Assembly (NCBI GenBank): GCA_943908475.1
Contig: CALTTG010000016.1
Span: 10,927 to 74,926 of the forward strand
DNA length: 64,000 nt
Reading direction: 5' to 3'
From: an uncultured Burkholderiales bacterium
GTDB lineage: Bacteria > Pseudomonadota > Gammaproteobacteria > Burkholderiales > Burkholderiaceae_C
The notes under the pieces were generated by a model that was given only the letters and a program-made list of their open reading frames with translations, was not told where the DNA came from and made no database searches. Below, piece after piece: positions 46,069 through 54,579 of the stretch. The position numbers and the translations under genes were made by a program. Position 1 is the stretch's first letter, and the number at the start of each line of letters is the position of its first letter.

Positions 46069-46734
46069 TCAGCAACCAGACGAAGTCCCTCCAGGCCCTC
46101 CGGTGAGGCAGGCGTCAAACGTAGCGCCACCCACACCGTACACTCGGTCAAAATAAGCCAGTGTTTTTGCCAAGTCCCAGGAAACCCCCGCCATCGGCTT
46201 CCACGCACCCTTATTTCTCCAAATCTCCAAGCATTGGGTTTTGGTGAGGATGCTGGAGCCAGGATAAACCTCAGCCGCCAGGAATGCCGCAGCGCAATAG
46301 ACTGAAAGCTTCAACTGGCTCGAACTGGAGGTCGAAATGGTCCGGTTGATCACCGTTCGCAAGGTATCCGAGGTGCCTACACCACAGCTGGTGTAGCTGC
46401 TGAATCCACAATTGGAGTAGATCGAGTGATGCAGAAACCGTTTGGTTCCAACGGTCGTTTGACAACGGGAACGACACTCTGACAGCGGAAGATAGCTGCC
46501 GGTGGTGTTGCGACCAGGCGCGGTGCTCAACCTGTTGTTGATGAACGAAGCGAATGAGGAGGGGCGCACCGTTGAGTTCGCAGAGGTGGTCGCCAACACC
46601 AAATCGGTCTTGAACGCTGCAACCACTGGCGCAGCGGACAGCCCAGCACGAATCAGGGCACGACGGGACACCTGTGCCGAGACGGGCTCAGGTGCTGGCA
46701 CCGGGGAATCATCGTGCGAGTGAGGATCAGACAT
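46069..46734 (-). CDS. Unrecognised 8-cysteine protein with twin-arginine-like leader; candidate substrate of the cassette
   Basis: A 221-residue protein I do not recognise. An acidic-to-Pro-rich N-terminus is followed by VSRRALIRAGLSAAPVV (about residues 22-38), which resembles a twin-arginine signal but lacks a perfect consensus. The mature part is Ser/Thr-rich and has cysteines at 87, 91, 109, 117, 147, 168, 209 and 221. The last residues are GGPGGTSSGC, i.e. the protein ends with Cys. There is no PEP-CTERM tail. ATG 46734 is preferred over GTG 46743, with AAGGTG eight bases upstream. It is the first gene of the unit, with a candidate promoter 46 bases ahead. A secreted protein modified by the following three gene products is an inference. 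Confidence 0.7.
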   Translation of the reverse strand: MSDPHSHDDSPVPAPEPVSAQVSRRALIRAGLSAAPVVAAFKTDLVLATTSANSTVRPSSFASFINNRLSTAPGRNTTGSYLPLSECRSRCQTTVGTKRFLHHSIYSNCGFSSYTSCGVGTSDTLRTVINRTISTSSSSQLKLSVYCAAAFLAAEVYPGSSILTKTQCLEIWRNKGAWKPMAGVSWDLAKTLAYFDRVYGVGGATFDACLTGGPGGTSSGC

Positions 46735-46779
46735 CTGGAACACCTTGATTTAATTGCCCAATCAACAGGCACTGCCGGA

Positions 46780-46807
46780 ATTTTACGTGGATGGCGCGAT
46801 TAAGCAA
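46780..46807 (-). promoter_or_regulatory. Candidate sigma-70 promoter for the cysteine-rich protein operon
   Basis: On the minus strand, TTGCTT (46802-46807) and TAAAAT (46780-46785, five of six consensus bases) are separated by 16 bases. The cysteine-rich protein starts 46 bases downstream of the -10. It would make the four-gene unit independent of the prs genes. Confidence 0.45.
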
Positions 46808-46895
46808 CAGATGCACAAGCGAAAGAGGGCAGTTGCATCCCTCGATTCGAAGGGGGGGCCATCAGCATGGTGAAAAAGATCGCCTCAACGGCTGA

Positions 46896-49694
46896 TCAGA
46901 GCCCCTTCAGCAACGCATCCACCTCAGCCTGCTTGCCGTAGCGACTGCCCAGTTGCCGCAACACCAGCAAAGACTCTTTGGCAGCCACTTTTTGGCCAGC
47001 TTGCAGCTGAAGCTTGGCCAAACTCAAACGGAATTCGGTGGCAGCGGGCTTCAACTCGACGGCTTTTCGCTGCAGTTCGACGGCCTTGGCCCACTGCTGC
47101 TGACCGGCCAACACCATGGACCATGTGTCAAGAATCTCTGGGGTGTCAGGCGCAAGCGCGGCGGCTTTCTCCACATGACCCAACGCTTCTTTGCGCCCCA
47201 TTTTTCCCAACACCCATGCCATGTTGTTCAAAATCAAAGGATTGCTGGGCTGCAAACTCAACGCCACTTGATAGTGCTTCTCGGCCAAAGACAAGCGTCC
47301 TTCGATCATGGCTCGTTCGCCCATGTAAAACGCAAAACCCGCATCGCGTGGGTGTTTGAGCATCCAACCTGTGGCGAGCTTTTCCGCCTCCATCGAAGCG
47401 CCCATTACCAAATAGGTCGAATGGAGCTTGGTCGCAACGCCAGTGGCGGCGGGGGCTTTTTCCAACGCAGACGCATACGCTGATACAGCCGGCGAATACT
47501 GCTTGACATGAACATGGACGTCGCCCTCCATCACGAAGCCGATGGGGTCTTTTGGTCGCTGCCTTTGAATATCTTTGACGAGCGCAATGGCCTCCGGCAC
47601 TGAATTGTTGCGCAGCGCCAGCTTGGCCAAACCATGCTGCGCTTCCAAGTGGTCAGGCTCAGCCTCTAGCGCTTTGCGCATCATCAGTGCAGCTTGAACC
47701 AAGTCATTGTTGGCGGCATGGATGCCTGCCATCCGCATGTAGGCCAGTCCGGACTGGGGCTGAACGCTCGCAAGCTTCCCGTAAGTACTCAGCGCCTGGT
47801 TCCTCTCTCCAGCTGCGGCCTGCGCTTGCCCCAAAGCCCCCAAAACCGCGACACTGCCAGGCAAGGCAGCGGCCGCATTCTGCGCGATGGTAAGTGCCTG
47901 TTTGGGCTCCTTGCCGTGCAGCAGAAATGCAATCAACATCAGTCTGGGCGCCTCATCGTCAGGCGAAGCCTCAACCGCACGGCTCAGTAGGGCCCTTGTT
48001 TTGTCTCTGGCCACGCCCGAAGTGATCTGCAGTTCCGCCAGATACATCAGCGCATTGACATGCTTGGGCTCATTTTCAAGAAAAGCCTCCACACGACGAA
48101 CAGCGACGTCTTGCTTTTTCTGGGCAACATCAATCGCCGCAAGTGCCTTGACAGCTGGGAAAAACGCAGGGGTCGCCTTCAAAGCCGCCCCCAAAACCTC
48201 TTGAGCAGCTTGGATATTCCCTTTCAACAGCAGCACCTGACCGTGCAGCATGGCCGGGATTGGGTCTCCCGGTCGTTTGGCTGCCAAGCGCAACACCGCA
48301 GCCAGGGCTTTATCGAGCTCACGACGCTGTACCAAAGCGTTAACCAGCGCCATGTCCGCCACAACACCTTTGTCTTTGGTTGAAATGTCCTGCAGTTCTC
48401 CAAAGGCTTGTTCAGCACGCCCATCCATCAGTCGACTCAAAGCGAGAGAGGTCTTCTTGGAAGGGTCTACTGGATCCAGCCTCGAAGCCCTCTCGAAGTG
48501 CGTCTGAGCCAACGCCTGGTTGCCCAGGACCATGTAAACCTGCCCTGCAGCCGCCAGCATCTCGGCATCGTTGCTTTGTGCCAAGTCCGTCGGCAACGTC
48601 GACATCGCTTTTTCAGTTTGGCCGGTTTTCAGATAGCTCAAGACCAACATTCGCCGAGCTAAAGTTAGCTCAGGCGAAGCCCTCAACGCCTTCGCCAAGA
48701 AGGGCTGAGCCTGAATCAAGGCGTTGGCCTGATACTCGATTGCACCGGCCAACTCAAGTGCGAGGGCATTGTCAGGCGACACCTTCAGAACACGCTGCGC
48801 GGCCTCCCGCGCGGCACGCAAATCGCCTCTGGCCATCGCGACCTGCGCCTCGATGAAAGCCGTTGAGGGACGCTGAGCGGCCATCTTTTTGAGCTTATTC
48901 AGTGCATCAACGGCCTCATCAAACTTTCCTTGGGATAGAAGAACCCGGACGATGCTGTACTGAGCATCATGGAACGAAGGCCAATGTTCCAAGGCGGTTT
49001 GATACGCTTTGAGCGCAGCATCAGGCTGCTTTTGCCCATAGTAGAGCACGTCACCCTTCAGTTTGAGGGCGACAGCATGCCGAGGATCCAGTTTCAACAC
49101 CGTCTCAAGGAGGCTCAGCGCATCACCATATCGCTTGCCGCCGGCCAGGAAACGCGCTTTTTCGACCAACGCAGGCACATGATCGGGCTGGACCTTCAGT
49201 GCGGCATCCAAAGTCTCCAAAGCTCGCGCGCTTTGCCCAAGCCCCATTCGGGCGGAGGCCAGCGACGTCAAAAGACTTGCCTGCGAAGCGGGCTCTTTCA
49301 GAACCGTTGTGCCGTAAGCGTCCTCCAGCTTTTTGAACTGCTGTTTGGTCAACATGGCCTCAGCCAAGGCTGGCACCACGGCATCTTGCGTTTGACCACC
49401 GCTCAAGGCTTTTCGTAACTCACTTTCGGCGCCTTCCGCATCACCCGTCGCCAAGAGCGACTTGCCCAGCAACAAGCGAGCTTCCGAGTCATCGGGCTTT
49501 TGCTGCAATGCATTCTTCAGCTGAATGATGGCTGCTGTGTGGTCATTTTTGGCGATGTAGTCCTTGGCGGACACCAAGAGCTCAGCCGGGTTGCTGCCCT
49601 TGCATGCAACCAAGCACGCACAAAAACATAGACTCAGGGACAAGTGCGAGAACGAACGCTTCAATCGATTCATGTATTGCCCATTGGAAAACAT
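46896..49694 (-). CDS. prsT: TPR-repeat lipoprotein PrsT of the exosortase A/PEP-CTERM system
   Basis: A large lipoprotein of 932 residues. The N-terminus has a signal and lipobox (CACLVAC), so it is probably anchored in the outer or inner membrane facing the periplasm. The remainder is a regular array of tetratricopeptide repeats throughout (for example AKDYIAKNDHTAAIIQLKNA and ALQQKPDDSEARLLLGKSLL), the signature of PrsT. It is thought to act in export or scaffolding of EPS and PEP-CTERM proteins. The start at ATG 49694 overlaps the upstream TAA (TAATG); ATG 49673 is a good alternative with a shorter signal. Confidence 0.86.
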   Translation of the reverse strand: MFSNGQYMNRLKRSFSHLSLSLCFCACLVACKGSNPAELLVSAKDYIAKNDHTAAIIQLKNALQQKPDDSEARLLLGKSLLATGDAEGAESELRKALSGGQTQDAVVPALAEAMLTKQQFKKLEDAYGTTVLKEPASQASLLTSLASARMGLGQSARALETLDAALKVQPDHVPALVEKARFLAGGKRYGDALSLLETVLKLDPRHAVALKLKGDVLYYGQKQPDAALKAYQTALEHWPSFHDAQYSIVRVLLSQGKFDEAVDALNKLKKMAAQRPSTAFIEAQVAMARGDLRAAREAAQRVLKVSPDNALALELAGAIEYQANALIQAQPFLAKALRASPELTLARRMLVLSYLKTGQTEKAMSTLPTDLAQSNDAEMLAAAGQVYMVLGNQALAQTHFERASRLDPVDPSKKTSLALSRLMDGRAEQAFGELQDISTKDKGVVADMALVNALVQRRELDKALAAVLRLAAKRPGDPIPAMLHGQVLLLKGNIQAAQEVLGAALKATPAFFPAVKALAAIDVAQKKQDVAVRRVEAFLENEPKHVNALMYLAELQITSGVARDKTRALLSRAVEASPDDEAPRLMLIAFLLHGKEPKQALTIAQNAAAALPGSVAVLGALGQAQAAAGERNQALSTYGKLASVQPQSGLAYMRMAGIHAANNDLVQAALMMRKALEAEPDHLEAQHGLAKLALRNNSVPEAIALVKDIQRQRPKDPIGFVMEGDVHVHVKQYSPAVSAYASALEKAPAATGVATKLHSTYLVMGASMEAEKLATGWMLKHPRDAGFAFYMGERAMIEGRLSLAEKHYQVALSLQPSNPLILNNMAWVLGKMGRKEALGHVEKAAALAPDTPEILDTWSMVLAGQQQWAKAVELQRKAVELKPAATEFRLSLAKLQLQAGQKVAAKESLLVLRQLGSRYGKQAEVDALLKGL

Positions 49695-51055
49695 TACCTG
49701 AGCCCAAACCTGTGCATCAAATCATACAAAGTTGGACGACTGACACCCAAGAGTTCAGCCGCCTGGAGCACGTTACCATCAACCCTGGCCAGCGCTGAGA
49801 GAACAGCAGAGCGCTCTGCAGCCTCTCGAACGGTTCGCAAGTCCAATGAAGCCTCGGGCGCCCTCGCCTCGGCATCGGGCAAGCCAAGATCTTCTGGCTG
49901 TATGCGAGCACCGTCGGCCATGATGCACGCCCGTTTGATGCAGTTTTCAAGCTCTCGAATGTTGCCTGGCCACTGGTATTGCTCAATGCTGTGAACAGCC
50001 TCTGGCGACAAAGAAAGGGCACTCCTGCCCTGTTCGCCGACAAATCGCCTAACGAATGCGTGTGCAATGAGTACCGCATCTCCCACTCGTTGACGCAATG
50101 GTGGAATGTCCACCACTATTTCAGCCAGCCTGTAATACAGATCTTCGCGAAATTGTCCGTTACCGATCAGCACCTTTAGATCTTGATGGGTCGCGCAGAC
50201 GATTCGAACGTCAACTGGTATTTCTTGACGTCCGCCCACACGCTCGATGACTCGCTCTTGGAGGAATCTCAGCAGCTTGGATTGCAAAGCCACAGGAAGA
50301 TCCCCAATTTCATCCAACATCAGGGTGCCACCATTGGCCAATTCAATTTTGCCCAGGGTTGTTTTCACCGCCCCAGTAAAGGCGCCCTTTTCGTGACCGA
50401 AAAGCTCTGTCTCGAGCAAACTTTCAGGAATGGCAGCGCAGTTAATGGCCACAAACCTTCCTTCACGCCGAGCACTGGATTGGTGCAAACCTCTTGCCAA
50501 TACTTCCTTGCCCGTACCACTTTCCCCCAACAACATTACTGTGGCAGTGGTGTTGGACACCTTCTCGATCAAGCGACAAACCCGAAGCATTTCAGGATCT
50601 CGCGACAAAAGTCCTTTCATCGCATCAGGCACCTGGGCGCTCTGCAATCTTCGAATTTCACACTGCAACTCATGCAGCCTGAATGCACGCTCCAATGTGA
50701 GATTGAGCACCTCGGGCTCAAACGGCTTGGCGAGAAAGTCGTATGCACCCATTTCAATGGCTTTCATCGCATTGTCTTGGCCATTTTGTCCGGTCAACAC
50801 AATGACTTTCGCCTCGGGCTGTGCAGCCAATATTTCACTCAGTAGCGCGAAGCCCTCGCTGACATCATCAGCATCAGGCGGCAAGCCCAGATCCATGGTC
50901 ACAACCGATGGCGCGTACCGACGAACGAGCGTCATGGCCTCCTGTCGATCAAAAGCAGTGAAGGATTCCCAACGATCGACAGACCACTTGATCTGTTTTT
51001 GCAGAGCAGGATCATCCTCGACAATCAACAGGCACCCGCTTTTTTGAACGCTCAT
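49694..51055 (-). CDS. prsR: Sigma-54-dependent response regulator PrsR
   Basis: A transcription activator of 453 residues, with a receiver (about 5-120, phospho-Asp in VVTMDLGLPPD), an AAA+ sigma-54 interaction domain (about 145-375) and a Fis-type helix-turn-helix at the end (LQAAELLGVSRPTLYDLM). Walker A GESGTGKE and the sigma-54 contact loop GAFTGA are intact. PrsR proteins activate genes of the exosortase A locus from distant PEP-box sites. Start ATG 51055 overlaps the PrsK stop as ATGA. Target sites could not be mapped by eye. Confidence 0.93.
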   Translation of the reverse strand: MSVQKSGCLLIVEDDPALQKQIKWSVDRWESFTAFDRQEAMTLVRRYAPSVVTMDLGLPPDADDVSEGFALLSEILAAQPEAKVIVLTGQNGQDNAMKAIEMGAYDFLAKPFEPEVLNLTLERAFRLHELQCEIRRLQSAQVPDAMKGLLSRDPEMLRVCRLIEKVSNTTATVMLLGESGTGKEVLARGLHQSSARREGRFVAINCAAIPESLLETELFGHEKGAFTGAVKTTLGKIELANGGTLMLDEIGDLPVALQSKLLRFLQERVIERVGGRQEIPVDVRIVCATHQDLKVLIGNGQFREDLYYRLAEIVVDIPPLRQRVGDAVLIAHAFVRRFVGEQGRSALSLSPEAVHSIEQYQWPGNIRELENCIKRACIMADGARIQPEDLGLPDAEARAPEASLDLRTVREAAERSAVLSALARVDGNVLQAAELLGVSRPTLYDLMHRFGLR

Positions 51056-53094
51056 TCCTTCTCCCCGGACTCGAGCAGCGGGACGGCCACTGTGATCAGT
51101 GTTCCTCGCCCCTCTTGACTATCGACCTTCATTTGCCCACCAAGCTCGTGGATGTATTGAGCACTTTCATAAGCGCCAATTCCCATCCCAGCGTCTTTGG
51201 TGCTGTGAAAGGGCCTGAACAAGCGCGATCGCACAAACTCTTCGCTCATCCCGCACCCCTGATCAGCAACCTCTATGCATGCTTGACTTCCAAGCCGGTA
51301 GGTTCGAACACTGACAGCCCCTTGATTCGCTTCTGTCGCATCCAGCGCGTTTTGAATGACATGCCCAATCACGCGGGAGAGTCGATCGCGATCTCCTCTG
51401 GCTGAAACGTTGGTGGAGATGTCCAAAGAAATCTTACGGCCCCGCTTTTCCGTGAGCAAGGCCCACTCTTGGGCGATCGACGATAAGTTGACCGCCGGCG
51501 AGGTGCCCGCCAACGCTGGAGCCCCTCCTTCCCTGAGTTGTAACATCAACTGCTTCATCCGCTCGAGCGAATGCTCGATGGTCATGATCATGTCGTCCTG
51601 AAATTCAGCGTTATCTTTGAGACGGCGAGCATTTTTCATCAACAAGGACAGCTGCGTCACTATGTTCTTGAGGTCATGCACCACGAAGGCAGACATTTTG
51701 TTAAACGAGTCAAATTTTCGCGACTCCATGAGCACTTCGGTGGCACGCATCTGCAGCAAAAAGCTGGCCGCCTGCGTCGATGCCGTCTTGAGCAAGTCTG
51801 TCACTTCCCAATTGCGGTCCAGCGCGGCCCTGGGGCGAGCCAGCACGACGAAGCCACAGTCGTCACCCGCCAGACGCAAGGGAACCAGCAGCCAAGCATC
51901 AGACAACCTCATCAGCCAATCTGGAAGGTCGACATTGGGATAACGATCGGAGTGCGCTCGGTACTCATCGATGTCGATCACCCAGCCTGATCGGGCGACA
52001 AAGGCCATGAGTGACGAGCCCACGGGTTCCACTTCGCGGACCAAGGGCAAATTCCAGCGCGCCACCTGAACGAATTCAGCACGTTCTGAATGACGCATCC
52101 AAAGGCCGCCTGCAGGGCTCTCGACCATGCCTGCCAAACCCTGTATGACGTTTTGATTGAGTTCGTCGGGATTGGAGTGCGATGCCAAGGCCCCAGTGAA
52201 CTTCAGCCATTCTTCTCGATAATCATAGCGATAACGAAGAAAATGTTTGCCCGACCATACTCTCAACCATGCGCGCCCAGACCCGGAAAAAGCCAACGTC
52301 ATCAACAAGCCGCATGACAGAAAAACAAAACCAACCTGAAGCGCCCGCCCCCAATCGCCACCAAAATAGCGAATGTAATACCCCAAAGCGGAGATGAACA
52401 ACAAATATCCGCCTGCCAAACTCAGCGCAACAGAGTGAAATACCACCTGCCTCGAGAGGCGAACCTGCATGATCCAACGACGCTGCCGCCAACTCGACAA
52501 AATCAACAGAGGCACCATCAGTGCGTGAACAAAACCGCGCGCGGCAAGTACATCACCATCTATCAGGCTCAGTATGGCAGCCTCTGAGAACAAATAGAAA
52601 TCAAAGAGAAAAATCCCACAAAGACCCAAACATATGGGCTTGATACTCCACCGGGAGTCAGTCGGCAAATTTCTAAAAAGCTGTTCAGCCAAAACGAGCC
52701 CAAACACCGACAGCAGGGTGAACGCCAAATGGCTGCCAGAGAAGAATGCAAGCGACACCAGCAACACAGCGGACCACATAGCCCCCGTGAGGAGAAGCGA
52801 TTGCAAACGCTCCTCTCTTTTGGCATTCAGCAAGTACAAAAGCACGAAAAACCAAGCGCCATATCGCAGGGCATCCAGCCTGTGTTCGACTTCAGGCCAA
52901 GATACACTCAGCCATGCCAGCATCGGGCCACTCCAGGCCCACATGACGGAAATGGAGGCGGCGAGCAGAAGCAACTTTTCAGAGGGATCAGCGGAAATCC
53001 TCGCAAATCCCGACCTCACCCAGAACGCAGCCAAGATCAAGTGACTCAAACCAGCCAGCATCAACCCGATGAGCAGCATGGTTCCAACAGTCAT
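51052..53094 (-). CDS. prsK: XrtA/PEP-CTERM system histidine kinase PrsK
   Basis: A membrane histidine kinase of 680 residues, partner of PrsR. About eight hydrophobic helices occupy the N-terminal 300 residues. A GAF-like region follows (about 330-460), then a kinase core with FVVHDLKNIVTQLSLLM, the modified H box of this family, and ATP-binding motifs QNALDATEANQG and EVADQGCGMSEEF. Start ATG 53094 lies 29 bases after the sugar transferase stop. Kinase and regulator genes overlap, so they are co-translated. The signal is unknown; exopolysaccharide control is the family role. Confidence 0.9.
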   Translation of the reverse strand: MTVGTMLLIGLMLAGLSHLILAAFWVRSGFARISADPSEKLLLLAASISVMWAWSGPMLAWLSVSWPEVEHRLDALRYGAWFFVLLYLLNAKREERLQSLLLTGAMWSAVLLVSLAFFSGSHLAFTLLSVFGLVLAEQLFRNLPTDSRWSIKPICLGLCGIFLFDFYLFSEAAILSLIDGDVLAARGFVHALMVPLLILSSWRQRRWIMQVRLSRQVVFHSVALSLAGGYLLFISALGYYIRYFGGDWGRALQVGFVFLSCGLLMTLAFSGSGRAWLRVWSGKHFLRYRYDYREEWLKFTGALASHSNPDELNQNVIQGLAGMVESPAGGLWMRHSERAEFVQVARWNLPLVREVEPVGSSLMAFVARSGWVIDIDEYRAHSDRYPNVDLPDWLMRLSDAWLLVPLRLAGDDCGFVVLARPRAALDRNWEVTDLLKTASTQAASFLLQMRATEVLMESRKFDSFNKMSAFVVHDLKNIVTQLSLLMKNARRLKDNAEFQDDMIMTIEHSLERMKQLMLQLREGGAPALAGTSPAVNLSSIAQEWALLTEKRGRKISLDISTNVSARGDRDRLSRVIGHVIQNALDATEANQGAVSVRTYRLGSQACIEVADQGCGMSEEFVRSRLFRPFHSTKDAGMGIGAYESAQYIHELGGQMKVDSQEGRGTLITVAVPLLESGEKE

Positions 53095-53122
53095 GAGGAG
53101 CCCTGGGCCTGAAAAATGGGAC

Positions 53123-54511
53123 TCACTGGGCCCCCTTGCCTGTCAACACCACGCCAATGGTCTCAAACAGAACCACGAGATCCAGAAAAAGAGAATGGTT
53201 CTTCACGTAGTACAAATCGTACTGAAGCTTCTGAGTCGTGTCCTCAAGCGTAGAACCATATTGGTACCTGACCTGCGCCCATCCAGTCACACCAGGCTTC
53301 AAACTGTGCCGGACCGCGTAAAAGGGGATCTGCTGGGTCAGTTGATCCACGAAATATTGTCGCTCTGGACGTGGCCCCACCAAACTCATGTCGCCATTGA
53401 GCACACTGAACAGTTGCGGCAGCTCATCGATGCGGCATTTACGGATGAAACGCCCCACTCTGGTCACCCGACTGTCGCCGGCTGTGGCCCATTTGGGAAC
53501 GCCGTCTTTCTCTGCGTCCGTGCGCATGCTTCGAAACTTCACAACATTGAATGGCTTTCCAGCCTGCCCCACTCGCTCCTGCTTGTAGATGATCGGGCCT
53601 CGGCTGTCGAGCTTGATCAGCAACGCAGTGATCAGCATGATGGGTGCAGCCAGCAGCAACAGCACAGATGCAGCGAGCAGGTCACAACTCCGCTTGACCG
53701 TGGCTCTAACCATGCCCTGCTCGAAGCCGTCGCTGAAAATCAAGTAGCCTGCAGACATCGCATCCAGCCTGATTTGCCCGATTTTCTGCTCGAAATGGGT
53801 GGCAATGTCCATCACTCGAACACCATCAAGCTTGCAATCCAGAAGCTCGCGCATGGGCATGCTGCCGCCCCGCCGCTCGGTGAGAGCGACAATGATCTCG
53901 TCGACTTGCTTGTCGATGACCACTTGTGACAGTGGAGTCCCGACCTGAAACACCTCAGGACCCGACACTTCAAGGGTTTCTTCATTCGGACTGACAAAGA
54001 ATCCAACCAGTGTCACATTCGGGTCCGACTTCAAGAGGGACTCGGCAACAGCCTTTGCCCGAGCACCCGCGCCGTAGATCAATATTCTGCTCTTGGTCAT
54101 CGAAACAGGCAGCATCGACACAGACACTTCTCTCTGAACGATGACCAGAACTTTGGCGAGCGTCAGCACGCCAAAGACAATCCAAATGCTTTTGTCGATG
54201 ACCTTGGGCATCAACCACAAGATGCCCAAGGTGACGAGACTCGCCGCGACAAGCGCGACCAGAGCTCGAATGCGCATCACGCTCCGGGAAAAAGAGCGGG
54301 CTCGCTCGTACAAGCCTAGGGTCGCATTCACCATCACAAAGTTCAATGCCACCAGCCCACCAGTGAGCGCACTGTCCAACACCGAGTCTGGTCTTCTCAT
54401 GCTGGCCTGCAACCAGACTGCGAAAAAAGCAGCGAGCATCAGAGCCCCTGCCTCAAACAAAACCTGCAGAACGGTGCGAGTGTGAAAGTAATGCCCGAAT
54501 ATTTTGATCAT
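53123..54511 (-). CDS. XrtA-associated undecaprenyl-phosphate sugar phosphotransferase
   Basis: A WbaP/WcaJ-like polyprenyl-phosphate sugar transferase of about 462 residues. It has four N-terminal membrane helices, a CoA-binding-like middle domain (about 130-260) and the C-terminal transferase domain with IIYKQERVGQAGKPF, KFRSMRTDAE, CRIDELPQLFSVLNGDMSLV and GVTGWAQV. It belongs to the type found with exosortase A loci and starts EPS repeat synthesis. ATG 54511 (MIKIFGHYF) is the family start; an upstream in-frame extension to 54544 is unsupported. It is co-directional with prsK. Confidence 0.9.
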   Translation of the reverse strand: MIKIFGHYFHTRTVLQVLFEAGALMLAAFFAVWLQASMRRPDSVLDSALTGGLVALNFVMVNATLGLYERARSFSRSVMRIRALVALVAASLVTLGILWLMPKVIDKSIWIVFGVLTLAKVLVIVQREVSVSMLPVSMTKSRILIYGAGARAKAVAESLLKSDPNVTLVGFFVSPNEETLEVSGPEVFQVGTPLSQVVIDKQVDEIIVALTERRGGSMPMRELLDCKLDGVRVMDIATHFEQKIGQIRLDAMSAGYLIFSDGFEQGMVRATVKRSCDLLAASVLLLLAAPIMLITALLIKLDSRGPIIYKQERVGQAGKPFNVVKFRSMRTDAEKDGVPKWATAGDSRVTRVGRFIRKCRIDELPQLFSVLNGDMSLVGPRPERQYFVDQLTQQIPFYAVRHSLKPGVTGWAQVRYQYGSTLEDTTQKLQYDLYYVKNHSLFLDLVVLFETIGVVLTGKGAQ

Positions 54512-54579
54512 TTGACGGAAGTCGCCTCTCAGCCGCAGGCCCAATCGCCATGCTTTTAGAACAGATTGTTACTCGGATC

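Noticed and set aside
46069..46734. PEP-CTERM sorting signal in the cysteine-rich protein
   Set aside because: There is no Pro-Glu-Pro motif, no C-terminal membrane helix and no basic cluster; the protein ends in GGPGGTSSGC.
43796..46734. Complete lasso-peptide biosynthetic cluster
   Set aside because: No transglutaminase-like leader protease or asparagine-synthetase-like cyclase is present, and the candidate substrate is 221 residues.
46744..46895. Possible sigma-54 promoter for PrsR control of the cysteine-rich operon
   Set aside because: The best match (TTGTGC-N5-TTGCT on the minus strand) agrees with the -24 element at only three of six positions and lacks GG; the sigma-70 match is better.
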